Assembly: GCF_029936995.1 (NCBI RefSeq)
Contig: NZ_JAPYRE010000006.1
Span: forward strand, 148,332 to 212,331
Length of the DNA: 64,000 bases
Source: Henriciella sp.
GTDB taxonomy: Bacteria > Pseudomonadota > Alphaproteobacteria > Caulobacterales > Hyphomonadaceae
Direction of reading: 5' to 3'
The translations under genes were made by a program, and so were the position numbers. The notes under the pieces were generated by a model, which saw only the letters and a program-made list of their open reading frames with translations, was not told the origin of the DNA and searched no databases. This document shows positions 53,966 through 61,894 of the stretch, piece by piece (the stretch's first letter is position 1; each line of letters starts with the position of its first letter).

Positions 53966-54052
53966 CCATCCGATCCTGCTATTTTCCGAGAAAGCTCCAG
54001 ACAGAACTGGACAAAAGGGCCAAGGAATAAGCCGGCCATCAGGGAGGGATTG

Positions 54053-55978
54053 ATGAAATTGCGTACACAGCAGCTATCCATTCTGGCCATGGGGCTCGCA
54101 ACTGCGGCCTGTTCGGCTGGCGAACAGGGCGGTGGCAGCACGATTGAGCCCGCAGCTGACGCGCAGGCCACAATCGAAGAGGCAGAAAAACCGGAGATCG
54201 AGCCCGTTGAGACCCGCAACGCCTATTTCGGTGATCTGCATATTCACACACGTAACAGCTTCGATGCTTATATTTTCAATGTCCGGCGCACCGCCGATGA
54301 TGCCTACCGGTTTGCCAGGGGCGAAACGGTCAAGCACCCGTCTGGCTTTGACATGACGATTGCCGGTGGCCCGCTGGATTTCTACGCTGTCACGGACCAT
54401 GCGGAATATCTCGGCATTCTTCCGGCCATGAATACGTCCGGCACGGAGCTAAGCGACCTGCCGCGCGCAAAAGACATGTTCTCGACTGATCCCGAGAAAA
54501 TCACAGAAGCTTTTAACGAGGTTGGCTCCTCCGTACGCTCGGGCGAGCGGATCGAGGAGATGTATGACCGCCCGCTTATGAAATCGGTCTGGCAGCAGAA
54601 TATCGAAGCTGCCGACCGGTATTATGAGCCAGGCGTCTTCACGACCTTTGCAGCCTATGAGTACACCTCTGTTACCACCAGGCCGGACGATGCCGGCTTT
54701 GGCGGTGGCAACCTGCACCGGAATGTATTCTTCCGGGACGCTGCACCTGACAGGGCTTTCTCCACGCTCGACTCGACCAATCCGGAAGACCTCTGGGACT
54801 GGATGGATGAGCAGAGGGCCGATGGCATAGAGTCGATTGCCATTCCCCATAACCCGAATGTCTCTGATGGCCAGATGTTCAAGCTGGAAACCTATGAGGG
54901 CGAGCCGCTGTCTGCTGCCTATGCCGACCAGCGCATGCGCAATGAACCACTTGTGGAAGTGACTCAGGTCAAGGGCACATCGGAAACCCACCCTGATCTG
55001 TCGCCAAATGATGAGTGGGCCGACTTCGAGATCTATGACCGCTTGCTGGGCAGCTACAATGTGTCGGCCACGGATGGCAGCTATGTGCGCCAGGCCTATC
55101 GCCGTGGTCTCGAACTCGAGGAAGATGAGGGATTCAACCCGTTCCGCTTTGGCATGGTGGGCGCTTCAGACAGTCATGTCGTCGGCGGCGCTTATGCCGA
55201 AGACGACTACTGGTCAAAGGTCGGTATTATAGATGGTGTGCCGGCCGCCAGGGGGTCGATCCCGTTTCCGCCAGCGAAAAGCTGGGACGAGCAGCCGGAC
55301 AACTCCATCACGAGGAATGCGGATGAATGGTTTTCCCGCTGGTCTGCAGCCGGCCTGACCGGGGTGTGGGCTGAAGCCAATACTCGTGAATCCATCTTCG
55401 ATGCCTTCCGCCGCAAGGAAACCTTCGCCACGACAGGGCCACGCATGAAAGTCCGGTTTTTTGCGAGCCTGGACTTCGAGCCCGGTCTCGTCAGCGATCC
55501 GGACCTTGTTTCAAAGGCTTATGACACGGGCATCACAATGGGCGGTGATCTTGTCGGCGATGGCAGCAGCACGCCGAGCTTCCTCGTCTGGGCACAGCGC
55601 GATGCGAACGCTGCTCCCTTGCAGCGCGCTCAGGTGGTCAAGGTGACTGCGGCCGGTGAACAGGTCTATGACGTTGCCTGCCATAAAGGCGAGCCCGACC
55701 CCGAGACACATCGCTGCCCTGACAATGGTGCAAGCGTTGACCTTGCAACGTGTGAACCGCAGAGCGACGGCGCTGCAGAGCTCAAGGCAATGTGGAGCGA
55801 CCCGGCATTCGATCCGTCAGAGCGGGCAAGCTATTATGTCCGGGTTCTGGAGAACCCGACCTGCCGCTGGTCGACCTGGGAAGCCCTTGAAAACGGTACA
55901 CCGCCCCGTCCGGACCGTCCAAAGACGCTTCAGGAACGCGCCTATACTTCTCCCATCTGGTATACGCCGGGCAAATAG
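54053..55978 (+). CDS. DUF3604 domain lipoprotein (PHP-like metal-site protein)
   Basis: 641 residues from the ATG at 54053, with AGGGAGGGA 4-6 nt upstream. The lipobox LATAAC (C20 or 21) follows a short signal, so it is probably a periplasmic lipoprotein. The DUF3604 domain begins RNAYFGDLHIHTRNSFDAY, with a His-x-His metal motif, and YAVTDHAEYLGI, resembling PHP-type metallophosphoesterase/amidohydrolase signatures; MVGASDSHVVGGAYAEDDYWSK and EANTRESIFDAFRRKETFATTGPRMKVRFF are further family landmarks. The biochemical activity is not established. First gene of a coupled three-gene operon with a peptidylprolyl isomerase and a HupE/UreJ protein. Confidence 0.88.
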   Translation: MKLRTQQLSILAMGLATAACSAGEQGGGSTIEPAADAQATIEEAEKPEIEPVETRNAYFGDLHIHTRNSFDAYIFNVRRTADDAYRFARGETVKHPSGFDMTIAGGPLDFYAVTDHAEYLGILPAMNTSGTELSDLPRAKDMFSTDPEKITEAFNEVGSSVRSGERIEEMYDRPLMKSVWQQNIEAADRYYEPGVFTTFAAYEYTSVTTRPDDAGFGGGNLHRNVFFRDAAPDRAFSTLDSTNPEDLWDWMDEQRADGIESIAIPHNPNVSDGQMFKLETYEGEPLSAAYADQRMRNEPLVEVTQVKGTSETHPDLSPNDEWADFEIYDRLLGSYNVSATDGSYVRQAYRRGLELEEDEGFNPFRFGMVGASDSHVVGGAYAEDDYWSKVGIIDGVPAARGSIPFPPAKSWDEQPDNSITRNADEWFSRWSAAGLTGVWAEANTRESIFDAFRRKETFATTGPRMKVRFFASLDFEPGLVSDPDLVSKAYDTGITMGGDLVGDGSSTPSFLVWAQRDANAAPLQRAQVVKVTAAGEQVYDVACHKGEPDPETHRCPDNGASVDLATCEPQSDGAAELKAMWSDPAFDPSERASYYVRVLENPTCRWSTWEALENGTPPRPDRPKTLQERAYTSPIWYTPGK

Positions 55979-56806
55979 ATGCATCGTCTTGTCCGTGAGC
56001 CCCTGGTTCATTTCGTCCTGCTGGCCGGGCTGATTTTCCTCGGCCATGCCTGGCTCAGTGAACGTGGCCGGTCTGCTGAGAGTACGATCGTGGTCTCGCA
56101 GGCAGATCTCGAGCGCCTGGCTGAGCTTTATGCCGTCGAGGCGGGCAGCCTGCCCGGCGAGCGCGATATGCGCGGTATGCTCGTTGACCATGTGGAGCAA
56201 CAGGCACTTGCCCGTGAGGCGCGCAAGCTCGGCATGGCCGAAGGCGATACGGTGATCGAGCGGAGGCTCGCGCAGAAAATGCGCTTCATGTTGTCTGATC
56301 TCGATGAGATGGAGCCGCCATCTGACGAAGTGCTGGAAAGCTGGCTTGAAGAGCATGAAGACAGGTTTGCCGAGCCTGCGAGATGGTCTTTCCAGCATGT
56401 CTTCTTCACAGACGCTGAGGCGCCGAAGATTTCAGATGCGCTCGATAAACTGAACAATGGCGCTGATTTTGACTGGCGCAGCCTGGGCGAACCCTTCATG
56501 TTGCAGCGCGAGTACAGCGAGTTGCCTGCCCGTGAGATTACCCGGCTTTTCGGAAGCGGCTTCACGCAGGCCGTTCAGGCGCTTGAAGCAGGAGATACCT
56601 GGCACGGACCTGTACGGTCTGCGCTTGGCACTCACCTGGTGCGGGTGCGCAAGCAAACCGACGCCTACCGCCCCCCGCTTGAGGATATCCGCCCGGCTGT
56701 GGAGGCCGACTGGCGCAATCAAGGACAGCGTGAACGCACTGCGAAGGAAGTCCAGTCAATTGTCGATCAGTACGATGTCGTGATCGCTGACGGTGCGAGT
56801 GAATGA
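55979..56806 (+). CDS. membrane-anchored parvulin-like peptidylprolyl isomerase
   Basis: 275 residues, starting immediately after the DUF3604 stop with no gap. One N-terminal hydrophobic anchor (LVHFVLLAGLIFLGHAWL), then a SurA/PpiC-type layout: helical N-domain with ELYAVEAGSLPGERDMRGMLVDHVEQQALAREARKLGMAEGDTVIERRLAQKMRFML, and a parvulin region (ARWSFQHVFFTDAEAP ... GDTWHGPVRSALGTHLVRVRKQ). The parvulin part is short and lacks some usual core residues, so isomerase activity is uncertain and a chaperone role is possible. It probably helps export or fold its operon partners in the periplasm. Overlaps the HupE/UreJ start by 4 bp. Confidence 0.85.
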   Translation: MHRLVREPLVHFVLLAGLIFLGHAWLSERGRSAESTIVVSQADLERLAELYAVEAGSLPGERDMRGMLVDHVEQQALAREARKLGMAEGDTVIERRLAQKMRFMLSDLDEMEPPSDEVLESWLEEHEDRFAEPARWSFQHVFFTDAEAPKISDALDKLNNGADFDWRSLGEPFMLQREYSELPAREITRLFGSGFTQAVQALEAGDTWHGPVRSALGTHLVRVRKQTDAYRPPLEDIRPAVEADWRNQGQRERTAKEVQSIVDQYDVVIADGASE

Positions 56807-57789
56807 GCTTTCTGCGCGTCCTGTGCCTAATCATGCTGCTGGGCACCGGGCTTTTACGCCCGGCGAACGCACATGAGGTCAATCCCGCCTATCTGGAACT
56901 TGCCGAGGGCGAGCCCGGGGTTTTCGAAGTCCTCTGGAAGCAGCCCTTGAAGGATGGCCGCCGCCTGCGCCTGGCCCCGGTGTTCCCATCAGGTTGCGAG
57001 AGTGGGGAGAAACGCCTCAAGGCCGCGGGCACGGCGGTCATAGAGCGGTGGGAAATAACCTGTCCACTGACGGATGGAGAGATCCGTATCGAGGGTCTGG
57101 ACCGCACTTTGACGGATGTGTTCGTCCAGATAAACCGTGCCGGCGAGCCTCCCATCTCGGCAGTCCTGCGCCCGACTGAGGCTGTCTTCGATCTTGGCAC
57201 CTCCCGGAACGCAGCTCCGCTCTTGGCCTATTTCAGGATTGGCGTCGAACACATCATCTTCGGCTTCGATCACCTTCTCTTCGTGCTGGGGCTCTGCCTC
57301 GTTGTCCGGCCCCGCCAGCTGCTTGCGACAATCACGGCTTTCACGGTCGCGCACTCGATCACGCTGGCCCTGTCGACGCTCGCCGGGATCACCCTGCCGG
57401 GACCACCTGTGGAAGCTGTGATCGCACTGAGCATCATTCTACTCGGGCGTGAGGCCCTGGCGCTTCAAGCCGGGCGTGAAGCCCTGACAGGCCGTGTGCC
57501 CTGGCTGATCGCATTTGGCTTCGGGCTTATACACGGGTTCGGTTTTGCCGGGGCACTCTCGGAGATTGGACTGCCGGAGAATCAGGAAGTCTGGGCGCTG
57601 CTCCTGTTTAATCTCGGTGTGGAGGCCGGGCAGCTTGTCTTCGTGGCTTTCATCATTGCCATTGCCGGCGGCCTCTGGATGCTCATGCAACGCGCACAAC
57701 AGGCCTGCCGCACACTTGCAGCCTATTTCATTGGTGTGGCCGGGACCGCCTGGCTGATAGAGCGCGTCGTGTCTTTTCCCACTGTTTGA
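56803..57789 (+). CDS. HupE/UreJ family membrane protein
   Basis: 328 residues. A signal peptide ends near PANAHEVNPAYLEL, followed by a periplasmic N-terminal domain (about 25-135), then six or so hydrophobic segments containing the HupE/UreJ signature: FRIGVEHIIFGFDHLLFVLGLCLV, ITAFTVAHSITLALSTL, AVIALSIILLGREAL, FGFGLIHGFGFAGALSEIGLP and LLFNLGVEAGQL. His-rich helices suggest metal handling; relatives are linked to nickel or cobalt transport, but this longer version with a periplasmic domain is uncharacterised. Coupled by an ATGA overlap to the PPIase gene. Confidence 0.9.
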   Translation: MSFLRVLCLIMLLGTGLLRPANAHEVNPAYLELAEGEPGVFEVLWKQPLKDGRRLRLAPVFPSGCESGEKRLKAAGTAVIERWEITCPLTDGEIRIEGLDRTLTDVFVQINRAGEPPISAVLRPTEAVFDLGTSRNAAPLLAYFRIGVEHIIFGFDHLLFVLGLCLVVRPRQLLATITAFTVAHSITLALSTLAGITLPGPPVEAVIALSIILLGREALALQAGREALTGRVPWLIAFGFGLIHGFGFAGALSEIGLPENQEVWALLLFNLGVEAGQLVFVAFIIAIAGGLWMLMQRAQQACRTLAAYFIGVAGTAWLIERVVSFPTV

Positions 57790-57830
57790 AATGGCGGCTG
57801 CTGCGCCAGCAAGCAAGCGGCGCGACGCGC

Positions 57831-59444
57831 CTATTGCCCAATCATGGCCGCTCCCTTGGCTGCAATCATGATGGTGGGCGTGTTCGTGTTGCCTGAGGGA
57901 ATGCTAGGCATGACGGATGCATCGATCACCCGAAGGCCTCCGATCCCATGGACGCGAAGCGTGGCGTCGACGACCGCCATCGGGTCGCTATCAGTTCCCA
58001 TTTTCGCTGTTCCCACCGGATGGAAGATCGTGGTGCCTATGTCTCCGGCGACTTCTGAAAGGTCTTTGCCATTCGCCGCCTGGCCGGGAACGAACTCTTC
58101 AGGGCCAAACCGCTTGAGCGCTGTCTGCTCCATCAACCGTCTCGTGACACGGATTGCGTCCGCCGCGACACGGCGGTCTTCCTCGGTGTCCAGATAATTC
58201 GGATTGATAATAGGGGCAGCTTCCGGCTCACGCGAGGAAATATGTATATTTCCGCGCGATGTTGGAGAGAGGTTACACGCTGCAACAGTGATCGCAGGGA
58301 AGCGGTGAAGCGGGTCGCCAAACTTGTCGAGCGAGAGAGGTTGGACGTGAAACTGGATATTCGCTCTCTCCCGGTCTGGATCGGAGCGTGTGAATATTCC
58401 AAGCTGTGACGGTGCCATGGTCAACGGGCCGCGGCGGCGGAAGATATAATCCAGCCCCATACTGGCTTTGCCAAAAAGTGCATAATAGCTCTGATTGAGT
58501 GTCCGGGTTCCAGAGACCTTGTAGATCGCCCGTTGCTGGAGGTGATCCTGAAGGTTGGCGCCGACGCCCGGCAGGTCCACTATGGTCTCGACACCCGCCT
58601 CAGCCAAAACGGCCCCCGGTCCGATACCGGACCGCTGCAGGATTTGCGGACTTCCGACCGCGCCAGCACAGAGAATGACTTCTGCATTGGCTTTCGCGGT
58701 GAAGCTTTGTCCGTTTTTACTGAAGCTGACGCCCGTGACATGACCGTTCTCAAGTGTCAGTGTTTCCGTGAGGGCGCCAGTTTCCAGCCTCAGGTTCTCG
58801 CGATTCAGCGCGGGCTTGAGAAAGCCGCGTGCCGAAGACCAGCGACGGCCGGCTTTCTGGTTAACATGGAAATATCCTGATCCCTCATTATCGCCTGTAT
58901 TGAAATCAGGGATCTTCGGAATGCCCATCTCTTCTGCCGCATCGCGGACTGCATCGAGGATTTTCCAGCGGACACGCGGCGGTTCGACCCGCCATTCACC
59001 GCCAGAACCATGCATCTCACTCTCACCGAGATAATGGTCCTCTATGTCGCGAAAAAAGGGCAAGACATCTTCCCAGCCCCAGCCGGGCAGGCCGCTGTCG
59101 CGCCAGGCTTCATAGTCTGCTGCCTGTCCGCGCATCGTGATCATGGCGTTGATCGCAGACGACCCTCCGATAACCTTGCCGCGCGGATAGTCGAGCGCAC
59201 GGCCATTGAGGCCGGGTTGCGGGGTCGTCTTGAACATCCAGTCTGCGCGCGGGTTACCTATGGCGAAAAGGTACCCCACGGGGATGTGGAACCAGACCCA
59301 GTTGTCCTGTCCGCCCGCCTCAAGCAGCAGGACCCGTTTGGCCGGGTCGGCCGACAGGCGGTTTGCTACGACGCAGCCTGCCGACCCGGCACCAACGACA
59401 ATGTAGTCATACTCCCCGGCCAGGCGTTGGGTAGACGCCTTCAT
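57831..59444 (-). CDS. GMC family FAD-dependent oxidoreductase (choline/alcohol dehydrogenase-like)
   Basis: 537 residues. The N-terminal [32 protein letters not shown] is the Rossmann FAD motif; [22 protein letters not shown] is GMC signature 1, [19 protein letters not shown] is signature 2, and the C-terminal [30 protein letters not shown] ... [25 protein letters not shown] carries the catalytic His and Asn. Similar to BetA, AlkJ and PEG dehydrogenases; the substrate is an alcohol but not identifiable. Its start shares one base with the stop of the 3-hydroxyacyl-CoA dehydrogenase gene, suggesting oxidation of a fatty or branched alcohol feeding acyl-CoA metabolism. Confidence 0.92.
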   Translation of the reverse strand: MKASTQRLAGEYDYIVVGAGSAGCVVANRLSADPAKRVLLLEAGGQDNWVWFHIPVGYLFAIGNPRADWMFKTTPQPGLNGRALDYPRGKVIGGSSAINAMITMRGQAADYEAWRDSGLPGWGWEDVLPFFRDIEDHYLGESEMHGSGGEWRVEPPRVRWKILDAVRDAAEEMGIPKIPDFNTGDNEGSGYFHVNQKAGRRWSSARGFLKPALNRENLRLETGALTETLTLENGHVTGVSFSKNGQSFTAKANAEVILCAGAVGSPQILQRSGIGPGAVLAEAGVETIVDLPGVGANLQDHLQQRAIYKVSGTRTLNQSYYALFGKASMGLDYIFRRRGPLTMAPSQLGIFTRSDPDRERANIQFHVQPLSLDKFGDPLHRFPAITVAACNLSPTSRGNIHISSREPEAAPIINPNYLDTEEDRRVAADAIRVTRRLMEQTALKRFGPEEFVPGQAANGKDLSEVAGDIGTTIFHPVGTAKMGTDSDPMAVVDATLRVHGIGGLRVIDASVMPSIPSGNTNTPTIMIAAKGAAMIGQ

Positions 59445-60733
59445 CAGCCTGGCTGTACGTCTGTGAACCGGCCACCCTCCTTGGCGAGACGCTTCAACGT
59501 CTCACATGGGGCAAAACGTTCATCATCCGCGCCAAGCCGTTCCATCGTCGCAAGAACGGTCTCCGCACCGACCATGTCACCATAGAGCATCGGGCCGCCC
59601 TTGTCGGCTGGCCAGCCATAGCCGTTGAGCCAGACAATATCGATGTCCGAGGCACGTTGGGCCTTTTCTTCCTCGAGGATTTTAAGACCCTCATTGATCA
59701 TCGGGTGAATGCAGGTTGCGATTATCTCGTCCCGGTCCGGTGCGTTTCCGGCCTCGACGCCGGTAACGTCCTTGATGATCTTCGCGGTTATATCTGAGGG
59801 AACAGGCTGGCGGCTCTCGTCATAGTCGTAATATCCTGCGCCCGTTTTCTGGCCCCGCCGGTCAAGCTCGCAGAGGGCATCTCGGATCGGGTTGTTTGTC
59901 TTAGCGCCTTTTTTCCAGCCGATATCTAGGCCGGCCAGATCGGACATCTGGTATGGCCCCATCCGGAAGCCAAATGCGTTAAGGGCAGCATCCACATCCC
60001 ACGGCATGACTCCGCGATACAGGAGTTTCTGGGCCTGCGCCTGACGCGCGAACAGTATGCGGTTGCCGACAAAGCCGGGGCAGACACCAACGAGTACGGC
60101 GATCTTGTTGATTGTTTTCGCCAGGTCCATGCAGGTTGCAATCACATCGTCGGCCGTATGATTTGCGCGGACGATTTCGAGTAGCTTCATCACATTCGCA
60201 GGCGAAAAGAAGTGTAGTCCGATGACATCTTCCGGGCGCTTGGTGACGCTTGCGATCTCATTGATGTCGAGGGCTGAGGTGTTGGTCGCAAGAATGGCGC
60301 CCGGTTTCATGATGCGGTCCAGGTCGGCGAAGATTTTCTTCTTCAGCTCCATGTCTTCGAACACCGCTTCGATGATCAGGTCGCAATCTGCGAAATCTTC
60401 CATGTCCAGCGTGCCTGTCAGCCGGGCCATACGTGCTTCGACCTCGTCCTGGGGAAACCGGCCCTTGTCGGCGCTGCGCTGATAATGGCCGCGCACGACG
60501 GAAAGCCCGCGATCAAGGGCTTCCTGCTTCTGCTCGAGGATCACGACCGGGATACCGGCTGTGGCGAAGTTCATGGAAATGCCACCGCCCATCGTGCCTG
60601 CGCCTATGATGCCGACTTTCCCGATGCTGCGGCGCTGGGTGTGCTCCGGAACGTCGGGCACCTTCCAGGCATCCCGTCCGGCCTGGGCGATATAGTCGGA
60701 TATTTCGTCAGTCGTCATCGAGATAGCGGGCAT
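59444..60733 (-). CDS. 3-hydroxyacyl-CoA dehydrogenase (no hydratase domain)
   Basis: 429 residues, start with AGGGAGAG upstream. NAD-binding domain begins KVGIIGAGTMGGGISMNFATAGIPVVILEQ at about 38, then IIEAVFEDMELKKKIFADLDRIMKPGAILATNTSALDINEIA and GLHFFSPANVMKLLEIV with the catalytic His. Two C-terminal dehydrogenase domains follow (CPGFVGNRILFARQAQAQKLL; EIIATCIHPMINEGLKILEEEKAQRASDIDIVWLNGYGWPADKGGPM). It corresponds to the dehydrogenase half of FadB-type proteins without the crotonase half, and is larger than the 290-residue HbdA type. Oxidises 3-hydroxyacyl-CoA. Upstream of and coupled to the GMC oxidoreductase. Confidence 0.93.
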   Translation of the reverse strand: MPAISMTTDEISDYIAQAGRDAWKVPDVPEHTQRRSIGKVGIIGAGTMGGGISMNFATAGIPVVILEQKQEALDRGLSVVRGHYQRSADKGRFPQDEVEARMARLTGTLDMEDFADCDLIIEAVFEDMELKKKIFADLDRIMKPGAILATNTSALDINEIASVTKRPEDVIGLHFFSPANVMKLLEIVRANHTADDVIATCMDLAKTINKIAVLVGVCPGFVGNRILFARQAQAQKLLYRGVMPWDVDAALNAFGFRMGPYQMSDLAGLDIGWKKGAKTNNPIRDALCELDRRGQKTGAGYYDYDESRQPVPSDITAKIIKDVTGVEAGNAPDRDEIIATCIHPMINEGLKILEEEKAQRASDIDIVWLNGYGWPADKGGPMLYGDMVGAETVLATMERLGADDERFAPCETLKRLAKEGGRFTDVQPG

Positions 60734-60992
60734 GATTGGCTTTCTCTCCCTTGGCGTGTTTCAGAATATAGATAGCAGAGAGGAGCACCCTGTGGCCGCA
60801 TAGGCAATGCCTGCGACCTTGGAATTGCCAACTTCGCCCAGCAAGTTTCGCCTGAAAATACCGGGCGCAGACGTGAATTTGACAGCCAGCGCACGGATTG
60901 CGACGAGTGCGGGTCATGGGCGCGAAGTATAAAGCGCCTGTGGCGTCGTCCCTGACGCGCCTGACCTTATTCACCTTCGATAGGATTTCATC

Positions 60993-61430
60993 ATGCAAGC
61001 CGCAAAAACGGGCGATACCGTCCTTATAGATTACACCGTTCAAACAGCCGATGGCCGGGTCGTCGGAAAAACCGAAGAAGACGCGCCAGTATCGGTTACC
61101 ATTGGCAGTGCCGAGATATTCCCGGAGGTCGAAACCGCTCTTGACGGTATGGAAGTCGGCGGCGAACGCTCGGTCACGGTAAGCTCTGACAATGCCTTTG
61201 GCCCGCGCCGTGAAGAGATGATCATCGACATTCCACGCGCGCAGCTGCCGGATGACAACACTCCCGAACCCGGCATGACGCTGGCCGCCCAGCAGCAGGA
61301 CGGCTCTACAGTAAACCTCACGATCGTTTCAGTAAATGAAGAGACGATCACGGCCGATGGCAATCACCCCCTGGCGGGCGAGGATCTGCATTTCGGGCTG
61401 AAGCTCGTCGACATCAAGCCTGCTGCCTGA
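60993..61430 (+). CDS. FKBP-type peptidylprolyl isomerase (SlyD-like)
   Basis: 145 residues with a GATAGGA stretch upstream of the ATG. The SlyD/FkpB type fold is visible: GDTVLIDYTVQTADGRVVGKT, PVSVTIGSAEIFPEVETALDGMEVGGERSVTVSSDNAFGPRREEMI, the IF insert domain, and GEDLHFGLKLVDI at the end. No signal peptide, and no His-rich metal-binding tail as in E. coli SlyD. Cytoplasmic folding factor. Monocistronic by position, with a 259-bp upstream gap in which I see no clear promoter beyond a TATAAA at 60928-60933. Confidence 0.92.
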   Translation: MQAAKTGDTVLIDYTVQTADGRVVGKTEEDAPVSVTIGSAEIFPEVETALDGMEVGGERSVTVSSDNAFGPRREEMIIDIPRAQLPDDNTPEPGMTLAAQQQDGSTVNLTIVSVNEETITADGNHPLAGEDLHFGLKLVDIKPAA

Positions 61431-61894
61431 GGCCGCTACAACGGCCATGTCTGCGTCGAGATCCGCAGGCATGGCACCAGCGTTGACTGATTCTCTGTTA
61501 TAAGAAGCGAATTCCAAAGCGCTGGGCTGCGTGGCGGTGTTGAGAGACAAATACAAACTCGTCTCCGTCTTCCGACGGCAAGCCACCTTTCTGGCTGGCT
61601 GCATGTGACGATATTCTACGAGGTCGGCATTGTGGTTCTTCGCCTGACCGCATTGCATCGTTCTTTGGTCTCTTTGCTCTTTGAAGCAGAGCAACAGCGT
61701 GAATTGGATTGCTGATATGTTCTGCTTGTCTTCATTGGCCGGAGACCCGGTCGGTCCCACGTTTGAATTGAGGGAACGTCGCAAAGGGAAGATAACCGCA
61801 AAAGCAAATTCACAGAATAGCGGATCATCCCGTGAGAGCCAGATATATAGCTGCTGATCTGCTTTCCCAAAAAATGCATTATGCAATCAGACGT
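61431..61894. other. 464-bp gap without a recognisable gene
   Basis: Lower GC than its neighbours in its middle part. It contains a short GGCCG-CGGCC hairpin right behind the FKBP gene, and reading frames with no ribosome binding site or recognisable sequence. It separates the convergent FKBP and dnaE2 genes and may hold their terminators; nothing else seen. Confidence 0.5.

Noticed and set aside
57819..57831. Short GGCGCG-CGCGCC hairpin between HupE/UreJ and the GMC gene
   Set aside because: Very short loop, no T tract, and partly inside the GMC stop region; too weak to call a terminator.
61329..61886. Possible small genes in the gap between FKBP and dnaE2
   Set aside because: No ribosome binding site, no recognisable motif, and one end runs antisense into the FKBP gene.
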